DNA of 64,000 nt from Chaetorhynchus papuensis. Its lineage: Eukaryota; Chordata; Aves; Passeriformes; Rhipiduridae. Shown piece by piece: positions 35,846 through 47,732 of the stretch (the stretch's first letter is position 1; every line of letters begins with the position of its first letter). A model generated the notes under the pieces. The model was not told the origin of the DNA. It worked only from the letters and a program-made list of their open reading frames with translations, and did no database searches. A program made the position numbers and the translations under genes. The stretch covers positions 977,753 through 1,041,752 of the forward strand of contig VWYX01000011.1 of the NCBI GenBank assembly GCA_013396525.1, given 5' to 3'.

Positions 35846-35865
35846 ATATATATATATTTATATAT
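35846..35865. repeat. (AT)n microsatellite
   Basis: Six AT units, then an interrupted TTTATATAT continuation. Confidence 0.85.
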
Positions 35866-38800
35866 GAGATGCATTTGGAAGGAATGGTGCTTTCTAAGGA
35901 CCAGTATTTAGTTTACAGACTCTCATGAAGCTTTGGCTTTGAAGCTTTCATGTCTTCCTGGTGTGAAGCACATGGAAGTAACATCTTGTCTGAATCAGTA
36001 TTATTTTACTGTTTAACTCTTCACCTTGCCTTTTATTCCATTGGGAACAAATATGTCCCCAGGGAAAAGGCTTTGATAGATAAAAGTAATTTTTTAATTT
36101 CATCAGGCAAAGCAATCTTTGGACAAAGTGAAAGTGGCACAGGCATTATTATATTTCAGTGAATACTATCATCTTATTCACAATGAAAAAATCCTTTCAA
36201 GAATAATTCAGACCAATGTTAATGTGAATATTACTGCACAAGCTCCAGGTAGCCTGAGACCCAAAAAGAAGAAATGTGTCACTAAGAAATGACAAATCTC
36301 TAAATGACCCAAAGAAACTAGCAAGCAATATGTATATTATTTGTGTGTTACAGACACAGAACACATGTACAGAGTAAACAGAATTTTCCTAAAGGCTGCA
36401 ACACTTAAACAAAATCTGGGATTGGCCGAACCTGGCTGTTACATATGAAGGTGTGATATATTGAGCTTTAATTTCCAGGAAGACCATCTACAGAAATAAT
36501 TGCAGCCACTCAATTCCTCCAAGAGCCCTTTCCAGCAGCAGTGCAGGGGAATATGAAGACCCAGGACCCCTCCCATTCTCCTGGGAATGCACCTGAGCTG
36601 AACTGCCTGGAACACCCTGGCCCCCTCTCGTCCTTCCCACGCTGCTGGAAACAATTTGGGTTTTATGTGGAGGCAGCACAGGCCAGGCTCACTCGGTCCC
36701 TGCTCAACAGATGGTGGTGACACACCACGTTAGGAGAGCATGCTCACAAAGCCACAGCAGACGCCACCCCTGAGCAGGATTTTCAGCCATCCCCTTCTCT
36801 TGGATACATTTCTCCAAAGTCTATAAACTGTTTAAAACTCAGCATTCATACCCAGAAAAAACCAGTATTTTTGTATCCATATCTAACTCTCTTCAGAGAG
36901 GGATACAGACGTATTTGTTATTAAAGGTGTTTTGAATATTTTGATAAGTCTAATGGAAAATATCACAATTTTCTTCTTGTTGTTCCTTTACTTTGACAAG
37001 TGTTTCCCCTCCTAACCTTAGCACAAGTTCTATAAATCAAGAACAGCTGCCCTACAGCAAGTGAATCACACAAGTAAAAGTAGTATTAAAAATCCCCCCA
37101 AGATTTAGTTGTGTGGTTTGGGTTATTTTAAGCAAGAATGTGAATATTTGAGCAATGTGTAAAACTGAATTAAGGAAAAAGAAGACCACAAAACAGCTGA
37201 AAAATTCTAAAGTGAACCTGAAAAGAATCCAAACTCTTCTACTCGAAACACTTTCACCAACATTATGCAAGGACAGGAATGTTTATTTGGTTTTAGATTT
37301 AAAAGGCTGCCATCATCACCATCATCATCTCAAGAGCGTGTACAGAAGCAAACAAACCTCAGTTCCCTAATGCCTGCGTGCTGCACTTTAGAATCACAGA
37401 GCACTGAGTGTGCAGTGATATTCTAATATCAGTAGATCTAATTCTAATTCTATCTATCTAATTTTAACAGAGATGATAGGAAAGCAACGAGGCTTAATGG
37501 TTATATATAAATATAAGACAACAATCTCTAAGGATGGAAATGGCACCTCTGTCTCGGTTTTTAACCATTTGGTTTGTAGGTGAACGTTTCTGCTGCAGTT
37601 ACAGAGGAAAAGGGGAGCAGCAGAGGACAGGAGTTCCAGCAGCCTCACCCACTGCAGCACATCATCAGTGGTGTGGGGAGAAACTCATCCCGTTCCACAT
37701 CCTCAGCCATATACACCTGTAGTCCTCGTTTTTATGATTTTTGAGGTCCAACCCCATTTTTTGGTACCCAGCAGGGATGTATCTGCATTAGAAAGGTGAT
37801 GGTAGTTCTGTAGTTACAAAATGCTCGCTGGCAAGAAAAGCTGAGAGGCTGCTGCAGTAACAAGGTTCTGGCCCACACACACACCGTGTCCAACTCTGCT
37901 CCTGGATAACTTCAGCTAATTCCTGGCAGCTTCCATGGGAATTGTACGTGCACCCACAGTTCCTCACAGTTTCCATGTGTCTGGGAACTCTGACGAGCAG
38001 AAGCCGCAGCTTCCTCTCAGTACTCAGCTTCTCAAGATTGTCGTCACTTAAATAGTTTCACTCTGAGACACGGGGGAAGTTCTGAGGCCATAATACAACA
38101 TCACAGGCAGATCCGTAATGGGAGTCCTGCGGTTATTTAGATTCTGAAAAATTCTACTGTGCCCTTTTATTTCAGAATGATTCTCAGGCTTGGCTCTGCA
38201 CTTTCTGGCCATACCTGTCATAGTTCAGTGAGTTACAGCACAGTAGGTCTTATGCATAAAAACTTCTGTTATAAATATTTCCTGCTGTGCAGGAGTTTGT
38301 TTTTATGATCTAGACACTCCTTTTAGACACAATTTATATAAAAAATAGCAGTTATTTTTAATATTATTTATATTACAACTCCCACCTATTATATTTTTTT
38401 TCATCCCAACTCACCTATAAACCAGGATTTTTCCCCCCACATAAAATTCTAAGATTCCCTCTCTGGGATGCCTGCTCCTGCTGGCCATCATTTCAATGAT
38501 ATATAATAGTAACCTGTCTTGAGAGAAGGGTCCCTAATGATATATAACACCATAATAGGTTCTCACAGCACACTGATGACAGGTTGCAGCTATCCATCAT
38601 CAGAGAAACAGTCAGCAAGATGAGGAGTTTGGGGGATACACACGAGCAGAGTACAACCATAAAGAAAATATTAAATAGAACCACAAAGCCAGTTCTGGTG
38701 CTCCTGTCGTCTGTGGCTGAAGGCATCCCCAGAGGCAGAGCTTTAAACATCCCATGAATTCTGGAACAGGCCTAAGTGACAGACTACTGCTGATAAGAAA

Positions 38801-40330
38801 AGCCCAGCAACCAATATATTTCCTTCTTGGCAGCACCAATGAGTTAATTCTCTTCTGTTCCTATTAAAGAAGCAACTCTCACCCACCAGCACACACAACT
38901 TATTTTCAAGTGCAAGAATTCTGTTGAAGTGCTCAGGTTATGTGCAGGAAGGTAAACAGAGAGCTTTTAGTCACTCTATCTTAAAACTGAAGCCAGAGCA
39001 AGCAGGAAAGTTGGCAAGGTGCAGACTGAAAACAAAATATGGACTTTCATGACACACACGAGAGGCCAGAAACTGCAGCAGTGATCCAGGGCATGGGGCT
39101 TGCAGGAGGAATTAGATTAATTCTGCAGAATATGAAACAGTTCTCAACTGATCTACGTCCTGCCGTTAGTAAGAATATGCAAATTTCTGCAGTATCTTAA
39201 GGTGAGAAGTGATAAATACATCAGCAAGAAGAAAGCAATTAGGAAAATGTGCTATTTATAGAGAAGTGTGTATTTATAGACACACAAACCTGTACCTGCT
39301 ATGTCTACACCTATTTAATCCTGAAGAGACTTATAAAAACAGATGCCATTCTCTTATCTGAAGGGACACAGCCCTGCCAAAAACCCTGGGATCTCACACT
39401 GCTTTGTTTTAATCAATATTCCTATAACTGTATCTGGCTTTACCCATTATGGACCTCCACACTTCCAAAGAGAGGCAAATACCTTAATTACTTGCAAACA
39501 GAGAAGTCAAAAAATCACCGTTTCACTGAATCAGGAGAGTGTTATTTAGACGCCTCTCAAAAGAGAATATAGTTTATGTTTTGTGTTTTGATTAAGAGCT
39601 ACTTGTTTTCACATGGCATGGACTTTCTCTGCTGACATTGAATGTGGGTTGTATTAACCAGAAAATGGCATTTTTTCCTTTTTTCTCTTTGGGACCAGAA
39701 AGAGTAAAGGAAATCAACAAATCTACGAGACACAATGACCCAATTCTGTGATTATCAGAGTAAAATTTTTTGCCAAGCCATTCTTACTACTAATGATAAT
39801 GATCCTTTCATGTGATTTTCTGCTCTAGTTGCATAAAGAAATTTGGTGTTGATATGACTCTCCCTGCACAGATCTGATTTCAGAAGAGAATTTTAAGGAC
39901 TTAAAAGTGATCTCTTTTTCAAAGACAATCATCATTCACCATTCTCTCTGGAGTTAAAGACCTGCAAGTAACTCAACTAAAATTAGTTTTTATTGAAGAA
40001 AGGAGGATATTTAGATACCTTTCTCACACTGATACTTTCCACCACCTTCATAAGCTTGCACTAGGCAAACCATTATGATGAAAATTTGAGATATCATTTC
40101 AAATTAAAAACTAATTATCAGTGAAGATCAACATCTAGCTACTAGAATTTTTCTTTTTGTGCTCATTTCTTGAAAGCGTTTGATTTTGGTACATCTAAAG
40201 TGCGGAATATTGTCTCTTATGTAGGAAATTCTTTCCTTCCAGTTAATTTTCTCTCTGGGCCTCTTTATTGTTCTTCTACTTAAGGATGGCTTCATTTATA
40301 AACAATTTTTTTATTAATTTCTATAACTTA

Positions 40331-40353
40331 AGATATCTATATCTATATATATT
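40331..40353. repeat. (TATC)/(AT)n microsatellite
   Basis: Two TATCTA units passing into an AT run. Confidence 0.75.
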
Positions 40354-41387
40354 TAACAGGACACTGTCCCAGAGGTATTGGCAAATCACTGACAGAAGGA
40401 GAAACTAATTCTGCTTTAAATTCTTTTTTTCCTTTCTTCATCTAAATAACTCGTGCCAATAGTCTTCCTTATTTAACCTACAGTAGAAATATAGACTAAT
40501 TAATAGCTTATTTATTAATATATTATTGTATCATTGTTGAACAATATTATTTCCCTTAAGTTGCTTCCATTCACAATCCAGATTCAGCAGTCATCAGTAC
40601 TTGAAGGAAAATTATGTCATCAAAAGCTACATAGCTCAAAATATTGATTTATTTGAAGTCAGAAAAATTTTCATTGTTGGACCAATTTTTATCTTTAACT
40701 CAATAAAGTGATTTCCCCCTCCCACAGTGGCTAACTTCTTAATCACATCTAAAGATCTGTCTCTATGTCAATATCATTTCTGTTCTCTCACCTCCAGTCA
40801 CGTTTTATTCCTGTAGAGCCATAATTTCTAGTTTAGCAAAGAGGAGTTGGAAACAATTTTTAAGGTCCAAAAGGAAGAATTCTGTGAAATTACCAAAAAG
40901 CCTCACACCACATCACACCCGAGTAAATTTCTTTTCCAAACGTACTGTACTTAAGAACCCTATTCTAATGTATTCTAAAGAATGTAAATTAAAATATAAT
41001 AGAAATGAATATTAAATCCAGAAACTGGTCTTTTCAAATCAGCCAGTTGTATTATTCACTGATTATTTTCTTTTCACATTTCCTTTGCACTTCACATTTC
41101 TAACCGAACACACCATAATATAACACCAGACTTCATTGAACTCAACATTGCCAGAAGAGACACAGCTCTGCTACCCCGAATAGCTGGAAAAACCAAAGTC
41201 TGTCTTTCGACCACCACAACAGAGAAGTTCTGCCCACACGATCTGAATCCAACCTCTCCAGGCACCTTGGGCTGAACCTGCTGGGCAAACACATTTCTCT
41301 GACAGCAGCACCACACTAAAATCCAGGCTTTCCACAACAGCTGTGAAACAGTTGTACAGCAGTGTTATAAAATATCTAAGTTTCTTG

Positions 41388-41420
41388 TTTTGTTTTTTTT
41401 TGTTTGTTTGTTTTTTTTTA
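41388..41420. repeat. T-rich (TTTG)n low-complexity run
   Basis: T tracts interrupted by single G residues, with three consecutive TTTG-like units. Confidence 0.85.
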
Positions 41421-44223
41421 ATAAAGCAGCATACAGAAAATTCCAGGAAAACGTTTCTTTCAGAAAAAAAACCCCCAAATCTCATTTCCACAAGTACTTC
41501 ATTTACACCTTGTGTGGCATCATGTTTGGAGGAGGTCACTTCCCAAGGCAATTCGAGCTCTCTGTGTGCCAGAATAGAACAACAGGTAAATGAACAGAGA
41601 CAGCTCTGCCTTACCTGAGCCGGGATGTGGACACAGCACCCTCGAGTTCGGACGCAGAAATTCTGCCCCAAGGCTCCCGAACAAGAGCTGGCTCCCACCC
41701 AGCTGCCTGGCAGCACCTCTGAAGACAAATCCTAAGGATTAGAGGAAAAGGAAAAAAAAATACATTTAAAAAAATCAGGCTATTAAGGCCATCCAACAGT
41801 CTTTGATCCAAGATGCCATAATTTTGAGCAGCTAAACATATCTGACATTTCAGGTATTTCAGCATTGTCACAGCATTTTAAAGAAGATGGGATTATTGGA
41901 TGAGCCTGGAATTTCAGCAGGCCAAGCACAATCCAAAACTTTCCATATTGTTTTGAAAACAAGAACTTCCCCCTGCATCACACACTAATAATGCAACTTA
42001 GGTTTTCTTTTGTGAATCACTTGGCATTCCAGAAACTTCCCAAGAATTTCAAGCTTTCTAAAAATTGTGAGGAATCTTGCCAATTAAGCCATCATAAATT
42101 AGCCAAAGGATCTTTCAAACTTGTCAAAGAATTATAGTTCTTCCACTTTTTCCTTCTTTTCAGGTCTCTGGCGTTACCAGAAACCCAGACATCCTGAAAT
42201 GCTCAGATCTGTGAGTAATTAATTATTCATTGCACTTTCCAGAGGATTTGGTCTTTGGTGAGTTAAATTTCACTTATGACTATTGTGAAACCTATGAACG
42301 TAATGAGAGGCTGTTCTTTATCAGCCAAGTATCGTTCTTCTACTGATGACTGAAATATTTTGCCTCATGAAACTAAAACCAAACACACATTTTATGAAAT
42401 CCATAAAACAGATCTTATTTTAAAGCCATTTCACACACAAATCACACAAACAGATTTATTTTAAAACCTATTAATGCAAAGGAAAATTTGTTAAGATAAA
42501 TTTTGTCTACAGAAGTTCTTTAAAAAAGTGTTTAAGCATTTAGACAGAGAACCAACACAGACTGTATACATCAGAAAACAATTGTTCATCTGGCTGGTTT
42601 TATGACTGTGAATCTTGTTTGAGTTGAATTATCATCTATAATTTGTTAAAACCACCGAGAGCAGCCTTCAGTCAAAAAAGAATTCCTTTGTAGACCATTA
42701 CAGCTCCTGTTGTAGCAAAAACCAGGCAGAATCAAAAAAATGTGGCTGTGACTAATTCCTTGCCTCATTTTTTTCTCCTCTGGTACCAGAGCAAAGAGGC
42801 TGCTCTCATCTTGCCCCAAATTCATTTGGGGTATTAAGTTAATAAATAATAAACACTATAAACTTTTCTGAGATACTGCAGCTACATTTAAGAATAGTGA
42901 CAAACTGAAAACCCAGAAGTGTTGTGGTTCCTATATCACCACGTTTCTCTAATTTCCAGGGCATCTTTGCTGTGGATAAACAAGTTTATTTTCCTAAACA
43001 GAGATAGAAACATTTGATCCCACATTTTCCCCCCCTCACCTTTGGGAACACCCAAAAGGACAACTGAGCTGCCTGTTCACAGCACACCAGTGTCGAATTA
43101 AAAATACACTCCACAGCTCCAAAAGGGTGTTTATGGTCTCCCAGGTTATCTCTGATTTATACCACTGCGGCCACATTCCAGCTCCAACAAATTACTTCCA
43201 CCTACCAACACCACCAAGCATATTTTCCCACAGGGGACAACACTTTAAACACTTGACCTCTGAATTTGACAGTGTTTGCACTTCACACTGTTATCTTCCA
43301 AGAGAAAGCGTGGCTTTCTCTTTTTCTACCACCCATTTAAAGAAAAGGGAAATATATTAAAATATCTGGGGTTTTTTCATGGGTTGTGTTTTTTATTCTG
43401 CAAAACAGAATGAAAGCAAAGGAGTTTTGTATTTAGATGAAGTCAAAGTTTCGATAATTTAAATGTTCACAGAGAAATGTTACATAGTCCACATGTGACT
43501 CAGATTTCATAGAAATCTCCACTTCATTTCTCTTCTTGCTCTGGCCTAGAATTCAACCTGAACATTTCACAGCAGAATGTGGTTCTGGAGCCCAGGATGA
43601 TTGCCTTGGTAATAGCACTGCCATGTTCCCATTTCCTGTGACACGACAGCCTAAAAGATGGAAAAAAGGGAAGTTCTGAACCTGAGAAGCCTTTGGTTTA
43701 GACTCAGGTTCTGACAGAGTGTTCAAGGCACATTTCATTTTGCTGGACGGGTTTGCTTGATAAGGACATCCCTCAGCACAGAAAAAGACTAAGTCATAAA
43801 AGAAAATAGTTTCTCTCATGCTCCCTGGCTTATGTCTTCATCCTCCTTTCAGCACACGGCACGGGGTGTTTGCTTTGCGCCTGGGATACTCCGTGAGCTG
43901 CAGGGACATCCAATCCCTGTGGCTGCCAGAAATTAGCGTCCATTTACCCTCAAGAGCTCAGCTAAACTTTTCTGTGGGATTGTGGAGCTGAATCTGTCAC
44001 TCTCTGGCTAATCTTTCCCAGCACTACACAGAAATTTAATGAGACAATACCCAATTTAACAAATGACAGCTCCCCTGTTTGCTCTCTCTGCTTGCAAAGA
44101 CTTTTTCTCTCCACCAAGTGCTGGGGAAGGTACGAGGGGGTGTGGAAAGTACAACACACACTGGGAACTGAAAAATTCACTAAATGGGGATGTGGGGTGG
44201 AGAAACTAAAATATCTCACCAGG

Positions 44224-44241
44224 AAAAAAAAAAAAAAAAAA
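44224..44241. repeat. Poly(A) run (18 A)
   Basis: Eighteen A residues after AGG and before GGG. No retrotransposon body or target duplication is visible next to it. Confidence 0.9.
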
Positions 44242-44933
44242 GGGTGTATTTCTCTTCATGAAAAACTTTGGCTTAAAAAAGTCTTCTGTCTAAAACTCAA
44301 ATTATAGACAATAAGAAGCTGTTATACCTTTCCTGAAAAGGACCTGAATAAAGATATTTTTGACTTCTTGTTTCTCCTTATTACATGTTGCTTTCAAATA
44401 TTTGTGAATTTATATTTACATAAACAGGCCTGAACAAGTTGAAGTAAATAATTGAAGTGGTAGCAAAATATGTTCTGTGAAATCCAAACGATGGACTCTT
44501 CCACAGTCTTAATTTAATTTCAGGAAGTTGCCCAGAAGGTGTCTTAAAAACCTCATGACTTAAAGTTGTTTATATTAACAATTTCTGCTGTAATACCTTG
44601 AATTAGGAAAAAAAATAGAAAAAATAGAAATCAAAGTCAGGAGAAATAGATCTTGTTCAGTGTCTGTCATTGTGGGAAACATTTTAGTTGCTTCCCAGGG
44701 TTCAAATAGCTGCAGACATTTAATTAAAGAACTAGAAAAAAAGATTTATTCCCTTTACTTAGTCACTACATCTGTCAGTAGGGAGGTAGACAATCAGCCT
44801 CGAAGTTTCTAGGTAACAACTCATTTCAGTTGGAAGATAAATAGAAATTAAAGATATTTAATACTGCATAGACAGAGTGAGGAAATCACATAATGAAAAG
44901 GATGCTGGGATTTGGGATATTAACACATGAAAT

Positions 44934-45200
44934 ATGTGCAATGAAAGTTTCTCAGTTACCAATCTCCTCAGTAAGAGACTGAGCCGTGCAGCATTTCCTC
45001 TCTGGGGGGGGTTTGCTTTGATTGTTATAATAATATTAGGTCATGCAAATAGAGTTGGGTATAGAAGACAAAGACAACAATATCTGCAAAGAATAATTTC
45101 CATAATGTTCTCAGGGCTTGGATTTTTTTCCTCTCCTTTCCTCATTCACGCGGCACACTACCATAAATATTGCACAAAAGTGATAATACTATATTTTCTA
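44934..45200. promoter_or_regulatory. Possible conserved non-coding element with octamer
   Basis: A unique block with TTTGATTGTTATAATAATATTAGG directly before a perfect octamer ATGCAAAT (45043-45050), an ACAAAGACAACAATATC segment (two ACAA words, SOX-like) near 45070, and retained CpG (CATTCACGCGGCAC near 45144). Octamer and SOX-like words side by side are typical of SOX/POU-bound enhancers. Inference only. Confidence 0.33.
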
Positions 45201-45540
45201 AATTATTGAAATGAGACTTTGCAGAAAGAACATAGACATTCCAGAGGAAATAGCTACTTAATTTCTAATACATTTAACCTACTTCAATTTACAGCAGACA
45301 CTTAAGCACATCTGTGATGAAATCCTCCAGCAAACCTGTTAGCTCAGTGCCAGTTCAGTTTAAATCCAACTCGGAGGGGGTGTGAAGGAGCACACACTCC
45401 TCAATTCTCAAAACTCTGCCTTCCAACTGAAGCAGCAAACTTCCTCCACAGCCTTCTCTTGTTCAACCTCCTAATTGTTAAAATAAAGTGAAAGTAGATG
45501 TAAAGTGACTTATGAAGCCCTGCCTGTAATGTCAGCACAC

Positions 45541-45914
45541 TGTCGCTGTTGTAACGTGGACACGTAGAAAAACCACACAGAGTCCCGGCTCAGGTAGAAA
45601 TGGTGGCAAGGCCAGTTTAATGGCTTTTTCCCTGAGGTTTTTATATGTTAGTTCACAAAAAGCGAGTTAAATGGCATAAAGTAATTGGTTCTCTGGCCAT
45701 CCACCCCTCAAGGGGACTGACCCAACTCTAGCACATCCGTTCCCAAATGATTTTCTAGTTGAAGCCATAACAATCCGGCAAAAACAAGTCCCAGGTGCGG
45801 ATATTTGATAAACTGGTAACTTTGTTTTGGTTAGCTTGCATGGGAAAGACAGAGTTCTCACAAAATGCTAGAGAGCTGAAGAAATTCCCTGCTGAAGCCC
45901 TTTCAGCATCTACA
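45541..45914 (-). mobile_element. Solo LTR of an endogenous retrovirus (copy A, 374 bp)
   Basis: On the minus strand the element opens TGTAGATGCTGAAAGG and ends CAACAGCGACA. It is flanked by a 7-base direct repeat (AGCACAC on the + strand at 45534-45540 and 45915-45921), which fixes both ends. It carries a TATA box (TATAAAA, 45639-45645 in + coordinates) and, about 24 bases later, ATTAAA (45616-45621) as the likely polyadenylation signal. The start, the AGCATT.TG.GAGA block, the TTATGCCAT block, the promoter area and the GTGTGGT...CAGCGACA end all match the LTR at 52543-52909, so both belong to one family. No internal retroviral sequence lies next to it: it is a solo LTR left by recombination between the two LTRs of a provirus. 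The target duplication size fits an ERVK or alpha/beta-retrovirus-like group (usually 6 bases). Confidence 0.9.
45639..45645 (-). promoter_or_regulatory. TATA box of LTR copy A
   Basis: TATAAAA on the minus strand, about 105 bases from the 3' end of the LTR and 18 bases before ATTAAA. The same arrangement is present in copy B. Confidence 0.65.
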
Positions 45915-47119
45915 AGCACACGACTGGCTGTGTCTTTGTGGGCGCTGGGTGCTGCTCTGGCAGCATCTGCTCCAACAGGAAATTGTGCCACATGTCACAG
46001 GCAGACAGTGACTTACAGAACACTCCAGTATAACTCTTCTTCCCTGTCTTCACAAGCCATAATCCACATGAAGGAGTTGGAGGAATAAGCCTCATCTGCA
46101 GGAGTTCATTACAAATAACTCCTGTATAACTCATGCCTTGCTACAGCACACAAATCCCCCAACTTCAGCGAGCAGCTCGGGGAATGGGTGAGCTGCAGGT
46201 GACTCTCAGCAGCAATTTCTGTGATTGCTAACCTGGATCTTAATCAGACACCAGGAGCATCAGGGCCTGAGACAATTTCCCATCTATCACCGGTGCGTTG
46301 TAGCAGCTCTCCATCACAGGGTGTCACAGTGAGGTACAGGATGCATGGCGGGCGGACAGAACAAGCTTAATCAACCTATTTCCATTTCCTGCACAAAACA
46401 TTTAGTTTCAAATACTCAAGACAGATGGAGCTAAAAGGCTGGTTTGCTGAAATCACCTAAGGTGGTAAATAATTTCCAAATCCACTTTCTTCTACCCCCT
46501 GGTGCTTTTCTCTCACATTTTTTAGGCAAAGCTTTTTTCCTTTTACCATTGGAGGAAAAAATTTTCTTGTTCTGCTTTGACAAATTGATGTTCCAATAGG
46601 CGTTATTTTCATAAAAACCTTTGTCTTTGATTCCTCTTTACCACCTCTGAGTTCCACCATGGAATTAGAGGTCCATCCCCAGAGAGGCCAGGCTGCTCCT
46701 TTTGCAGGATTTACTTCCACCCCTTCTTGATGAGAGCAATACTGATAATGCTTTAGTAGTATTAGTTAATTTGATAATACCTATGAATTTGGGTTTTATC
46801 CTATACTAAGCACTGCTTTCCAGTTGCTTGAGTTTTGTTTTATATCTCTGTATTTGAAACATTTAAATTCCACATCAGAGTCTTGCAGTAAGTGAAAAGA
46901 GATCTGGTCAATCAACCTCCCACTAAAGAGGGACTCTCTGGAAAACTCCTTCTGGTATTTCCTACCAGGAACCAGACACAGAACTTAACATCTTCAGAGA
47001 GTGGAAAGTACTCTGAATACATTTTGGGGGCATATGGGAGTTTTCCAGTAGAGTCATGGCAGAAGTTCTTGTGCTTCCCACTATCCATGGGAACATAGCT
47101 GCACATATTTCTGATACAG

Positions 47120-47300
47120 AACGATATCATAGGAGGGATATATAAATGATTGATGCCCGCATTGCTGCAATATCAATTAATGCAAATGGGCATTAATTAA
47201 TCTATGTTTTTCCCATCACCAGGCAGCTGCAAGTTCCCTCTGTGGATTCTCCACCGGCCAAGGACCAGGAATCCCCATTAGGCTTTTCTCCTCTGGAATG
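47120..47300. promoter_or_regulatory. Possible enhancer with octamer inside a homeodomain palindrome
   Basis: A unique block with ATGATTGATGCCCGC, then an inverted repeat (ATTAATGC at 47176-47183 and GCATTAAT at 47190-47197, 6-base spacer) in which the left arm runs into a perfect octamer ATGCAAAT (47180-47187), followed by another TAAT core. The downstream part is GC-richer with CCACCGGCC. It looks like a POU/homeodomain element. Conservation is not measured. Confidence 0.38.
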
Positions 47301-47720
47301 ATAACTAACTCCTATGTTGTTCTTCCCTTATCCCCCCGAGTCCTGGTGACTTTTCCTAATGGGACTCTCAGCAATTCTTTGAGATTTCTGCAAAGGTCTT
47401 TCTGATTGCTACAGAGGTCTGTGGAAAAAGCACAGAGGGATGTGCAGGCAAACCCCTTGAACAGACAAGGGTCGGGGCCAGCCCAAAGAGAGCATATTTA
47501 CATTCCCCAGGTAGGAAGAAAACAGCAGCATTAGACTAAAATTATATGAATCAAATATTCCTTGCTGAGCATGTGCAAGACAAGCTCAAACTGAGCACTG
47601 TGGTATTAGAGGGAAATTCCAGCTAAGAAATGCACATAAACATTATTTCTTCTTTTGCTTTCTAGCTCTTGCCTTCTTTTTCTCTCTTTGTGTCTCCCTC
47701 TGAAAGTGCAATGTGGAATT

Positions 47721-47732
47721 TGTGTGTGTGTG
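47721..47732. repeat. (TG)6 microsatellite
   Basis: Six TG units in a T-rich context. Confidence 0.85.

Larger units (their letters stand above)
34169..45533. other. Unique non-coding DNA
   Basis: No gene recognised. It contains AT microsatellites (35846-35865, 40331-40353), a GC-rich patch (36500-36720), T-rich and TTTG low-complexity DNA (41388-41420), an A18 run (44224-44241) and an octamer-bearing block (44934-45200). The 185-codon frame at 41171-41728 (minus) owes its length partly to a lysine-rich translation of the T-rich run and is not a gene. Confidence 0.55.

Noticed and set aside
37310..37329. CATCATCACCATCATCATC as a coding histidine run
   Set aside because: It is a short trinucleotide repeat within a 71-codon chance frame.
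37392..37404. AGAATCACAGAG, like a CR1 3' terminal repeat
   Set aside because: Only about 12 bases match and the following sequence does not continue into CR1.
41171..41728. 185-codon frame on the minus strand, the longest without N
   Set aside because: It runs through a T-rich low-complexity stretch that gives a lysine-rich segment. No domain, and the length is within chance for the window.
44224..44241. A18 run as the tail of a processed pseudogene
   Set aside because: No gene-like sequence or polyadenylation signal precedes it on either strand, and no target duplication was seen.
45550..45772. Shorter LTR boundaries first chosen for copy A from TG and CA dinucleotides
   Set aside because: No target duplication at those ends. 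The edges at 45541 and 45914 have a perfect direct repeat and match copy B.
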